From the NCBI GenBank assembly GCA_937928765.1, contig CALFVX010000002.1, positions 1 through 54,263 on the forward strand: a DNA stretch of 54,263 nucleotides, given 5' to 3'. Each line of letters opens with the position of its first letter. Position 1 is the stretch's first letter. Both the position numbers and the translations under genes were made by a program. Positions 24,450 through 32,435 of this stretch are shown one piece after another. Under the pieces are notes generated by a model. It saw only the letters and a program-made list of their open reading frames with translations, was not told the DNA's origin and searched no databases. Source of the stretch: an uncultured Endomicrobiia bacterium. GTDB lineage: Bacteria; Elusimicrobiota; Endomicrobiia; DTEH01.

Positions 24450-25582
24450 AATTTATAATTTTTTTGCTTTTATGTTTTTCTTTAAACTTTTTGTATAGCA
24501 AAATACTTACAATTTATTCTGACGAAGGGATACCTCAGGGAAGTAATCTTTATACATGGTCTGCTGGAGGATTAGGACAATTTAATTCAAAAAATAGTGA
24601 TTTGTTGCAGGTTCCAGTGGGAACTGAATCTTTTAAAACGGTAAGCAATCCATGGTGGAATCCAGGTGGGTGGTGGGAAAACTGGGCTGGCTGGGGTGTA
24701 GTTTATAATAATGAACAAAATTTATCTTTTTATAATAATGGTAGATTAAGATTCTGGATTTATGCTTCTGTAGGTAATATAAGAATAGAAATTGAAGCAC
24801 CAACAGGTAATAAAAACCAAGCAAAATATTTAACAGATCTTGGTTGGAGTAGTTCTGATATTAACAAATGGAAATTTTTTGATGTTCCTCTTTCAAGTTT
24901 CAACATAGAAACTTATACCGCAGTGAAATGTCCTTTTATGATAACTGCAGCTTTAGGTAATTCAACAAATTCTACAACATTCTATGTAGATTTTGTTAGA
25001 TGGGTGTCATCTGATGTTTCCTCTCCTTATTTTAATATAAAAATTAAAGATATAGAAACACACATTCAAAAATCTTCAATAACATTTAATGTGAATTTAC
25101 AACAAGTGTCAAGTTGGACTGTTGCAAATGAATATATAGAAATAGATTTTGATCCTAACAATATCTCTTGGGGAATACAGATTTATACTGATAACAAAGC
25201 ACAAGGTGCTAATCCTGTATATACAGGAAATAAAAATCCTTGTGGTCTTGTGGATACTACAACCACAACAAGAGTTTTGCCAATGGGGTGGACTATTGAG
25301 TCTTCTACAAGAACAAAACAACAGTTAGGAAAAGGTACTCCAGAAAGTTGGGTTTATGGTGGTTTTATGTGGAAATGGATGAAGGATAAGAATACTCAAG
25401 GATTTCAGAATGGTGAAAATTATATAACTTTATGGAATAACAGAGGTGTTTTATGGAATGCTTCTGACCGTGATTGGAAAAATTCGCCTAATTATATTTA
25501 TCTTTCAGCAGATTTTTCTATAGCTGTAGGTGGAAGAACTTATAGAACAAACCAACTTAAAATAGAGTTGTACTATAAATGA
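24431..25582 (+). CDS. secreted protein: CBM-like domain plus subunit-like domain
   Basis: A 383-residue exported protein; the signal peptide ends about residue 22 (LYS-KI). The N-terminal domain (about 24-193: LTIYSDEGIPQGSNLYTWSA to FYVDFVRWVSSD) resembles the glycan-binding-like domain of the lipoprotein at 17959. The C-terminal domain (about 200-383) resembles the whole mature protein at 22913: GIQIYTDNKAQGANPVYTGN, LPMGWTIE, AVGGRTYRTNQLKIELYYK. A binding head joined to a subunit-like domain would fit a tip or capping adhesin; this is inference. It overlaps the next gene by four bases. Confidence 0.62.
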   Translation: MDIKKLKFIIFLLLCFSLNFLYSKILTIYSDEGIPQGSNLYTWSAGGLGQFNSKNSDLLQVPVGTESFKTVSNPWWNPGGWWENWAGWGVVYNNEQNLSFYNNGRLRFWIYASVGNIRIEIEAPTGNKNQAKYLTDLGWSSSDINKWKFFDVPLSSFNIETYTAVKCPFMITAALGNSTNSTTFYVDFVRWVSSDVSSPYFNIKIKDIETHIQKSSITFNVNLQQVSSWTVANEYIEIDFDPNNISWGIQIYTDNKAQGANPVYTGNKNPCGLVDTTTTTRVLPMGWTIESSTRTKQQLGKGTPESWVYGGFMWKWMKDKNTQGFQNGENYITLWNNRGVLWNASDRDWKNSPNYIYLSADFSIAVGGRTYRTNQLKIELYYK

Positions 25583-26724
25583 AAAACAAAATTTTTAGTT
25601 TAACTTTTTTAATTTTTTTGTTTTATATTTTATTTATTTCCGATTTGTTATATTCACAGAATTTTCAAAGTATTTCAATTTCTACAGTTGTAGCAGAGGC
25701 GTATGTTTCAGACGATATTTTGCCACCAAAAATTATACATAACCCAATAAAAAATATTTCTCCTTTAACAAAAATAGCTGTTATTTATGGAACAGCAGAA
25801 GATGAAAAATCTCTTAAAAAAGTTGAAATTCATTATAAAAATTCAACTGAGGCATCATATTTAACACATACTTTTGTATATTTAGATACTAAATCTACTA
25901 CATTTTACTTTGAAATACCAAAAGATTTTATTAAAGAAGATATACAATATAGAATCTTAGCATATGATGAGATAAATTCAACTTATACAATATGGTATGA
26001 TGTAAGTTTTAAAGATTCAATATCTAATAAGATAGATTCTCAAGGAGGTAAAATTGTACTAGAAGATGGCAACCCATTTGATGCTGAAACATTTATATTT
26101 ATTCCACAAGGTGCTTTAGATAAAGAGGTTGAAATATCTATAAAAGAAGTTGCAAATACTTTGGTTCCTAAAAAAAATAAAAGACCAGCATTAAGTGAAT
26201 ATCCTTTTAAAGTTTACAAGTTTGAACCTTCAGGTTTGAGATTTAAAAAACCAGTACAAATTGGACTTTTATATACAGATTTAAACAATGATGGTAAAGT
26301 TGATGCTACAGAGTTTGATGAAAATGTCCTAAGCATATTTTGGTATGATGGTGTAAACTGGAGAAATTTAAAATCTTCAGTTGATAAAGATAAGAATTTA
26401 GTTTTATGTTGGGTGAACCATTTTACATATTTTGGTATTTTTCCTTTAGGTAGTTTAACAAAAGATGATTACAGACCTAAAGAAAAAATAATTACACCTA
26501 ATAATGATGGAGTAAATGATTTCGCTACATTTGATAATATACCACAAGGAACAGAGATAAAAATATACAATCTTCGTGGTAAATTGGTAAGAAAAATTGA
26601 TTCTATTCCTTATGAGTGGGATGGTAAAGATTATGAAGCTAAAGATTTGGAAGTTGGTCCTTACATATACCAATTTAAAATAGATGAAGAGTTAATAATC
26701 GGGGTAATAATAATAGCAAGGTAG
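25579..26724 (+). CDS. secreted multi-domain protein with CHU_C-like C-terminus
   Basis: A 381-residue exported protein. After the signal peptide the mature start QNFQSISISTVVAEA resembles 22913. An Ig-like stretch (about 45-150) precedes a ZU5-like segment GGKIVLEDGNPFDAETFIF (about 155-290). That contains a calcium-loop-like D-L-N-N-D-G-K-V-D at residue 232. The last 80 residues begin IITPNNDGVNDFATFDN and run to IKIYNLRGKLVRKI, YEWDGKDYEAKDL and YIYQFKI, typical of CHU_C/gliding-associated (T9SS type B or FlgD-like) domains. It may be an anchored or secreted surface component. Confidence 0.68.
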   Translation: MKNKIFSLTFLIFLFYILFISDLLYSQNFQSISISTVVAEAYVSDDILPPKIIHNPIKNISPLTKIAVIYGTAEDEKSLKKVEIHYKNSTEASYLTHTFVYLDTKSTTFYFEIPKDFIKEDIQYRILAYDEINSTYTIWYDVSFKDSISNKIDSQGGKIVLEDGNPFDAETFIFIPQGALDKEVEISIKEVANTLVPKKNKRPALSEYPFKVYKFEPSGLRFKKPVQIGLLYTDLNNDGKVDATEFDENVLSIFWYDGVNWRNLKSSVDKDKNLVLCWVNHFTYFGIFPLGSLTKDDYRPKEKIITPNNDGVNDFATFDNIPQGTEIKIYNLRGKLVRKIDSIPYEWDGKDYEAKDLEVGPYIYQFKIDEELIIGVIIIAR

Positions 26725-26730
26725 TAAAAT

Positions 26731-27687
26731 ATGAAAAAAATATTAGTTTCAACATTTTTAGTTTTAATAATTAGTTATAAAATGTTTTCAGCATTTTATT
26801 ATATACCTGAATTTGGAGAAGTATATGGTAGTGGCGGATGCGGTGCTGTAAATTATGGTAATGTTGAAAGTATATTTTACAATCCTGCTGGTTTAGCCGG
26901 GATGACAAAGTATAAAGAACTTGTGTCTTCGTTTAATAAACATCTATATATAGAAGGTGTAGATATAAATATTTATAATTTAGGATACGCAATGCCTGTG
27001 AAGTTTGGTTTAGTTAAAACCAAGAAGGTTGATAATAAATATAAAAGGTATATTATTCCTTTAAAGTTTACATTGGGGTTAGGAATTTATGGTATGGATG
27101 TTAACTCTGGTTTGTATAAAGAAAATATTTATTTATTTTCAATTGCAAGTAAAATAGATTTTAGAAATAAAAAAAGTAAAAATAGTATTTTATATGGTGC
27201 AAGTTTAAAAATTTTATCTTTAGGTTATGCTAAAGACGAGTATACAATAACAGACACTGTCTTTTCTAGTGGTTATAATAAAACTGCGTTTACTTTAGAT
27301 ATAGGTATGATTTATTTGATAAAACAAAGTTTGTTTTTTGGTTTGAATTTTGCAAACATTTTGCCAGCAGATGTTGGACTAAAAGATAAAGAGGAAATAA
27401 AACCAGCAATAAATTTTGGTTTGGGATATAAATTTTTTATGTCAGAAATATTGACTGAGGTGAGGTTTAGAGATAAAGTTGAAGATTATATAATAGGATA
27501 CAGACACTCATTTTTTAATAATAAATTAAGATTTTCAATTGGGACAAACACTACAACAGGAAATTTTTCTTTACGTTATAGGTTTAAATTAAACAGTGTT
27601 ATTTTAGAACCTGTATATAGTTTTTCTTACCCATACAATATGCAAACTTACGGTTCTCATAATATAACTTTAAAATTTAAATTTTAA
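26731..27687 (+). CDS. PorV/UPF0164-like outer-membrane protein
   Basis: A 318-residue exported barrel protein. The signal peptide ends near residue 20. The mature N-terminus has GSGGCGAVNYGNVESIFYNP followed by AGLAG, the conserved opening of UPF0164/PorV-PorQ-like proteins (alternating glycine, N-P-A-G-L). The rest has alternating beta strands and the chain ends KFKF with phenylalanine. PorV is a carrier in type IX secretion; members also occur in organisms lacking it. It ends the unit that carries the CHU_C protein, six bases upstream. Confidence 0.75.
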   Translation: MKKILVSTFLVLIISYKMFSAFYYIPEFGEVYGSGGCGAVNYGNVESIFYNPAGLAGMTKYKELVSSFNKHLYIEGVDINIYNLGYAMPVKFGLVKTKKVDNKYKRYIIPLKFTLGLGIYGMDVNSGLYKENIYLFSIASKIDFRNKKSKNSILYGASLKILSLGYAKDEYTITDTVFSSGYNKTAFTLDIGMIYLIKQSLFFGLNFANILPADVGLKDKEEIKPAINFGLGYKFFMSEILTEVRFRDKVEDYIIGYRHSFFNNKLRFSIGTNTTTGNFSLRYRFKLNSVILEPVYSFSYPYNMQTYGSHNITLKFKF

Positions 27688-27830
27688 TAAAAAATTGCAA
27701 CTTCGCAAATTATATAAACCAATATTCTTTATTTTTCACTTTCTAATTTTCTCAGTTTTTTACTCTTTCACTTATTAAAATGAAATTAAAATAATATTTT
27801 GAGATAAAAGATTTAGGTAAGATATTTAAT

Positions 27831-27901
27831 CTCCGGGGCCTGGACTCGAACCAGGATCAGATGGTCCAGAGCCACCTGTGTTACCATTACACCACCCCGG
27901 A
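27831..27901 (-). tRNA. trnQ: tRNA-Gln (anticodon CTG)
   Basis: Read on the minus strand from 27901. The acceptor TCCGGGG pairs with CCCCGGA, discriminator G. T8, D stem GTGT/ACAC, anticodon stem GGTGG/CCATC, loop CTCTGGA with CTG at 27869-27867, T stem CCTGG/CCAGG with TTCGAGT. Length 71; CCA is not encoded. The first pair is U1-A72, the known mark by which bacterial GatCAB accepts Glu-tRNA-Gln. A second tRNA-Gln(TTG) must exist elsewhere to read CAA. Confidence 0.95.
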
Positions 27902-27914
27902 AAAAATTTTTATT

Positions 27915-28187
27915 TTAGTTAGTTTCTTTTTTAATTTCGTCAGCGTAGTTTAGTTCAAGATCTGTTATTACAGAAATAAGAAGTTTTTCTTCTTCTTCAG
28001 AAAGGTTTCCTTGTGTTTTTTCTTTTAGTGTTCTTAAAAGTTCTATTGTAAATTTTGCGTTTTCAATATCTCTTTCTATTTTGTTAGATACAGGATTTGG
28101 AACTTTACCTAATTGCATCCAACATGTTGATGCTAAAGATGTTATTAAAGCCATAAATAAATTAATTTGGTTTTTTTGTTGTGTCAT
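27915..28187 (-). CDS. DUF1844 family protein
   Basis: A 90-residue protein with the family pattern TCWMQLGKVPNPVSNKIERD, then AKFTIELLRTLKEKTQGNL and SEEEEKLLISVITDLELNYA. I place the start at ATG 28187, which follows AAGGAG at the right distance; an upstream in-frame TTG would add 31 unlikely residues. Function is unknown; the family occurs widely in bacteria, often near tRNA or translation genes. It lies between gltX and tRNA-Gln on the same strand. Confidence 0.88.
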   Translation of the reverse strand: MTQQKNQINLFMALITSLASTCWMQLGKVPNPVSNKIERDIENAKFTIELLRTLKEKTQGNLSEEEEKLLISVITDLELNYADEIKKETN

Positions 28188-28440
28188 ATAATTTTTTCTC
28201 CTTGATGTTATAGTTTTGTTATCTTTCTTAATTAATTTTCCTTCTTTTAAGGAAGTTTCTTTTTTTATTACTTCTATCAATCAAGTATGTTCTTACTTTA
28301 ATTCTTTATCCTATTAAGTATGTGTAATTGAGGTGTTTACAATAATCTTTCTTACTCTATTACTTTTTCACTTTATCAATATTCAGCATCACCTGCATGC
28401 CACTACATATCGCTGATAAATTTCTTACACTCTTACTTTT
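28188..28440. other. intergenic region between gltX and DUF1844 gene
   Basis: About 250 bases without a credible gene on either strand. On the minus strand it holds the AAGGAG ribosome site of the DUF1844 gene and several TTGAT-type hexamers, but none has a well-spaced -10. No strong hairpin or RNA motif was found. Confidence 0.4.
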
Positions 28441-29937
28441 TTACTTAAAAAATCTATTTATTACAATATTTATTCTATTTATAACTTTTTGTTTGCCTAA
28501 AATTTCAAGTAGATCAAAAAGTCCTATACCTTCAATCCTTCCTGAAACTGCAACGCGTAAAGGGTGAAAAACTAACGAAGTTTTGTAATTATTTTGTTGA
28601 CAAAATTCGCGAATTTTTGCTTCTAATGTTATTTTGTCAAAATTTTCTATGTTTATCAACAGTTGTTTTATTTTTGTAAGTATTTTTTTTTGTTCTTCTG
28701 TAGACAAAAATTTTTTTATTGCTTTTTCATCATAGACAACTTCTTCGTCTGGTTTTAGAAAATATTCTATTAAATAAGGAATTTCTTTTAACAATTTTAT
28801 TCTTTCTTTTTCTGCTTCTATAAGTTTAATTAGATATTCTTTGTTAAAGTTTTCTATTTTAAAACCTGCTTTGGTCAAAAATGAGACTGAGTAATTGTAT
28901 AACTTTTCAGTAGAGATTTTTCTTATATATTCAGCGTTCATCCATAACATTTTTTGTCTATCAAAAACAGCAGGTGATTGAGAACATCTATCTAAAGAAA
29001 ATTTTTCTATTAGTTCTTGTTTAGTAAAAAATTGTTGAGAATCTTCTGTAGACCATCCAAGGAGTGCTAAATAATTTATTATTGCTTGTGGTAAATAACC
29101 TTCGTTTTTAAAATCTTCTACTGATACATCGCCACTGCGTTTGCTAAGTTTAGACCTGTCAGGGTTAAGCAACAAAGATAAATGTGCAAACTTTGGTATT
29201 TCCCAGCCAAAATAGTTGTATAAAACAAGATGTTTAGGCGTTGAAGATAACCATTCTTCACCACGAATAACATGTGTTATTTTCATAAGATGGTCATCTA
29301 CAACATTTGCTAAATGATATGTTGGAAAACCGTCGGATTTTAACAATATCTGGTCATCAATTAGTTTTCCGTCAAATTTTACCTCGCCACGGATGATGTC
29401 ATAGAAAACAATCTCTTCATCTGGCATTTTTAATCTTATAGTATAAGGTTTGGATTTAGAGCGTTCATCAGATTCTTTTTGTGATATGTTTCTACAGAAT
29501 CTGTCATACATAGGAGGTTGTTTGTTTAAAAGTTGTGTTTTTCTTAATTCTTCGAGTCGTTTTGGATCACAAAAACATCTATATGCAAAACCTTTTTTTA
29601 ATAAATCTTCTGCATATTTTTTATAAATTTCAACTCTTTGAGATTGTATGTAAGGACCAAAATCTCCTTCTTGATAAATTTTTCCATTTTGATCTAAAAA
29701 AGGTCCTTCGTCATATTCTAAGTTACACCAGTTAAGTATAGAAATTAAATTTTCAGTTGAGCCTTCTATATACCTTGTTCTGTCAGTATCTTCTATTCGC
29801 AAGATAAATTTTCCGTTGTGATGTCTTGCAAAAAGATAATTAAACAAAGCAGTCCTTAACCCACCAATATGAAGAAATCCAGTGGGAGATGGCGCAAAAC
29901 GTACTCTTATATTATCATCAGATTTTTTTATATTCAT
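28441..29937 (-). CDS. gltX: glutamyl-tRNA synthetase
   Basis: A 498-residue class I synthetase. It has RFAPSPTGFLHIGGLRTALF with the HIGH-type motif, LRIEDTDRTR, the YRCFC segment, HVIRGEEWLSSTPKH and the KMSKS-equivalent LSKRSGD. It charges tRNA-Glu and, because gatA and a U1-A72 tRNA-Gln are close by, presumably also mischarges tRNA-Gln (non-discriminating type). It lies 23 bases after hisG on the minus strand. Confidence 0.97.
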   Translation of the reverse strand: MNIKKSDDNIRVRFAPSPTGFLHIGGLRTALFNYLFARHHNGKFILRIEDTDRTRYIEGSTENLISILNWCNLEYDEGPFLDQNGKIYQEGDFGPYIQSQRVEIYKKYAEDLLKKGFAYRCFCDPKRLEELRKTQLLNKQPPMYDRFCRNISQKESDERSKSKPYTIRLKMPDEEIVFYDIIRGEVKFDGKLIDDQILLKSDGFPTYHLANVVDDHLMKITHVIRGEEWLSSTPKHLVLYNYFGWEIPKFAHLSLLLNPDRSKLSKRSGDVSVEDFKNEGYLPQAIINYLALLGWSTEDSQQFFTKQELIEKFSLDRCSQSPAVFDRQKMLWMNAEYIRKISTEKLYNYSVSFLTKAGFKIENFNKEYLIKLIEAEKERIKLLKEIPYLIEYFLKPDEEVVYDEKAIKKFLSTEEQKKILTKIKQLLINIENFDKITLEAKIREFCQQNNYKTSLVFHPLRVAVSGRIEGIGLFDLLEILGKQKVINRINIVINRFFK

Positions 29938-29960
29938 ATTTTTTATTCTAAGTAAGAATT

Positions 29961-30833
29961 TTAATACACAACTTTGTTTAATGGATATTCAATTATACCT
30001 TGGGCACCACATTTTTTAAGCAAAGGTATAATTTTTTTTACTTCAGTTTCTTTTAATACAACTTCAATTGCTAACCAGTTAGGGTTAGAAAGTTGTGATA
30101 TAGTAGGATTTTTTAATGAAGGCAATATTTTTTCTATATTTTCTAAATTTTTTTTCTCTATATTCATTTTTAATCCAACCATACCTTCGGCTTCAAGCGC
30201 ACCTTTAAGCAACATAGATATGTTTTCAATTTTTTCTTTTTTCCATTTATTTTTTAATGCAGCACGGTTTGATATAAACCTCGTTGTGGAAACAAGTATT
30301 TCTTCTATTATTTTAAGTTTATTTGCTTTAAGAGAACTACCTGTTTCTGTAAGTTCAACAATTGCATCTACTAAATCTGGTACTTTTACTTCAGTTGCTC
30401 CCCAGGAAAATTCTACTTTCACTGGGATTCTTTTTTTCTTAAAGTATCTTTTTACATAATTTACAAGCTCTGTTGCTACACGTTTATTCTTTAGTTGATA
30501 TACAGAATTAATATCAGAATTTTCTGCTACAGCTACAACCCATCTTACTGGTCTAAAACCTGATTTTGCATACAAAAGTTCGCATATCTCTTTAACTTTA
30601 GAATTTGTTTCTAAGATCCAGTCATATCCTGTGATACCACAGTCAAACACGCCCGACTCTACATATTTTGGTATTTCCTGTGCACGAACCAAAGTAATAT
30701 CTAATTCTTCATCATCACAGTAAGGTTTATATTGTCTTGATTCAGTATAAATTTTAAATCCAGCTTTTTTAAACAGTTCAAAAGTATTTTCTTGAAGAGA
30801 ACCTTTTGGTAAACCAAGTTTCAATTTTTCCAT
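29961..30833 (-). CDS. hisG: ATP phosphoribosyltransferase, long form
   Basis: A 290-residue HisG of the long, HisZ-independent class. It catalyses the first step of histidine synthesis. KLGLPKGSLQENTFELFKKA, the FDCGITGYDWI segment and the phosphate-binding loop VELTETGSSLKANKL are diagnostic. The last 75 residues (from about 215) form the ACT-like regulatory domain that binds histidine, ending KKCGAQGIIEYPLNKVVY. No other his gene is nearby. AAGGAGAG precedes the ATG. It is divergent from gatA. Confidence 0.96.
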   Translation of the reverse strand: MEKLKLGLPKGSLQENTFELFKKAGFKIYTESRQYKPYCDDEELDITLVRAQEIPKYVESGVFDCGITGYDWILETNSKVKEICELLYAKSGFRPVRWVVAVAENSDINSVYQLKNKRVATELVNYVKRYFKKKRIPVKVEFSWGATEVKVPDLVDAIVELTETGSSLKANKLKIIEEILVSTTRFISNRAALKNKWKKEKIENISMLLKGALEAEGMVGLKMNIEKKNLENIEKILPSLKNPTISQLSNPNWLAIEVVLKETEVKKIIPLLKKCGAQGIIEYPLNKVVY

Positions 30834-30930
30834 AAAAACTCTCCTTAATTACTAAAATTTCACTATTTTAATTTCTGACTTTTTAAATTTATAACTTTCT
30901 ACTAAAAAAATTTAATTTTTTCAATATATG

Positions 30931-30959
30931 TTGAGTTTTACTAAAATTTTTTATAAAAT
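30931..30959 (+). promoter_or_regulatory. sigma-70-type promoter, near-leaderless
   Basis: TTGAGT (30931-30936), 17-base spacer, TAAAAT (30954-30959). Transcription would start near 30966, about three bases before the gatA ATG at 30969. No ribosome site exists. The geometry matches the promoter at 5122 almost exactly. Confidence 0.7.
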
Positions 30960-30968
30960 TAAAAAGTT

Positions 30969-32435
30969 ATGAAAAATTTTTATACATTAACATTAAACGA
31001 GATAAAACAACTTGTTCAAAAAAAAGAATTGTCAAAAAAAGAACTTTTAGAAAGTTTATTTCAACGAATCGATAAGATAGATAAAGATTTGAACGCCTTT
31101 ATTTCTTTGTTTAAAGAAGAAATTGAGATTAGTGATAGCAAAAATTTTTTACCAATTGCAGTAAAAGATAATATTTGTATAAAAGGTAAAAAAACCACTT
31201 GCGGATCAAAAATTCTTGAAGATTATGTTTCACCATATAATGCCTCAGTAATAGAATATTTAAAAAATGAAGGATTTGTTTTTGTAGGTAAGACAAATAT
31301 GGACGAATTTGCAATGGGATCTTCAACTGAAACTTCATATTTTGGTTATACAAAAAATCCTTATGATTTGACTCGTATTCCTGGAGGTTCTTCTGGTGGT
31401 TCTGCAGTAGCAGTTGCTTCATATGAAGTTCCTGTTGCTTTAGGTTCAGATACTGGCGGGTCTATTCGTCAACCTGCAGCGCTATGTGGTGTTGTAGGAG
31501 TAAAACCAACTTATGGAAGAGTTTCAAGATATGGTCTTGTAGCTTTTGCTTCGTCTTTAGATCAGATAGGTGTTTTTGCAAGAAATGTTTTAGATGCTGC
31601 AATTGTGTTAGAAAATATTTGCAGATATGATGAAAAAGATTCAACTTCTATTAATTTAGCTCAGGAAAAGTTTACAGAAGAACTTTGTAAAACAGATGAA
31701 GATTTTATCAAGAGTTTAACGATAGGTGTTCCAAAAGAATATTTTATTGAGGGAATACAAAAAGAGATAAAAGATAAAATTTATGAAGTAATAAATTTTT
31801 TATCAAATCAAGGATTAAAAATAGAAGAAGTATCTTTGCCTAATACAGAATATGCAGTTGCTGTTTATTACATTATTGCTCCGTCAGAAGCATCTTCAAA
31901 TCTTGCAAGATATGATGGTGTAAAGTATGGATATAAATCTGAAGATAAAATAGTAAGTTATTCTCAATCTAAAATGATAAATATGTATCTTCTTACAAGA
32001 AAAGAAGGTTTTGGTAGTGAAGTAAAAAGAAGGATAATGTTAGGAACTTATTCTTTGTCTTCTGGCTATTATGATGCATATTATTTAAAGGCGCAGAAAG
32101 TTCGTAAGTTGATCTTTGATGATTTTATTAATGTATTTAATAAAGTTGATTTATTAATAACACCCACATCGCCTACAACTGCTTTTAAAATTGGAGAAAA
32201 AATTAATGATCCACTTAAGATGTATCTTTCAGACATTTTTACAATACCTTGTAATTTAGCTGGCCTTCCTGGAATGTCAATTCCTTGTGGTTATGATAGC
32301 AACAATTTGCCTATTGGATTACAAATATTAGCACCACATTTTAAAGAAACTAAAATGTTAAAATTAGCGTATTTTATTGAAAAAAATTTTAGATTTAAAA
32401 AAATTACTAATGAATATGTTGTAGGAGAACAATAA
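30969..32435 (+). CDS. gatA: Asp/Glu-tRNA amidotransferase subunit A
   Basis: A 488-residue amidase-signature enzyme. The Ser-cisSer-Lys triad is visible: Lys in PIAVKDNICIKG near residue 60, cis-Ser and catalytic Ser in IPGGSSGGSAVAVASYEVP and ALGSDTGGSIRQPAA. It releases ammonia from glutamine for GatB, which amidates Glu-tRNA-Gln or Asp-tRNA-Asn. The genes gatB and gatC are not in the window. A near-leaderless promoter drives it. The stop overlaps the next start (TAATG). Confidence 0.96.
   Translation: MKNFYTLTLNEIKQLVQKKELSKKELLESLFQRIDKIDKDLNAFISLFKEEIEISDSKNFLPIAVKDNICIKGKKTTCGSKILEDYVSPYNASVIEYLKNEGFVFVGKTNMDEFAMGSSTETSYFGYTKNPYDLTRIPGGSSGGSAVAVASYEVPVALGSDTGGSIRQPAALCGVVGVKPTYGRVSRYGLVAFASSLDQIGVFARNVLDAAIVLENICRYDEKDSTSINLAQEKFTEELCKTDEDFIKSLTIGVPKEYFIEGIQKEIKDKIYEVINFLSNQGLKIEEVSLPNTEYAVAVYYIIAPSEASSNLARYDGVKYGYKSEDKIVSYSQSKMINMYLLTRKEGFGSEVKRRIMLGTYSLSSGYYDAYYLKAQKVRKLIFDDFINVFNKVDLLITPTSPTTAFKIGEKINDPLKMYLSDIFTIPCNLAGLPGMSIPCGYDSNNLPIGLQILAPHFKETKMLKLAYFIEKNFRFKKITNEYVVGEQ

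Noticed and set aside
28188-28280. N-terminal extension of the DUF1844 protein from TTG 28280
   Set aside because: The family starts at ATG 28187, which has a proper AAGGAG site; the extension is lysine-rich and has no ribosome site.
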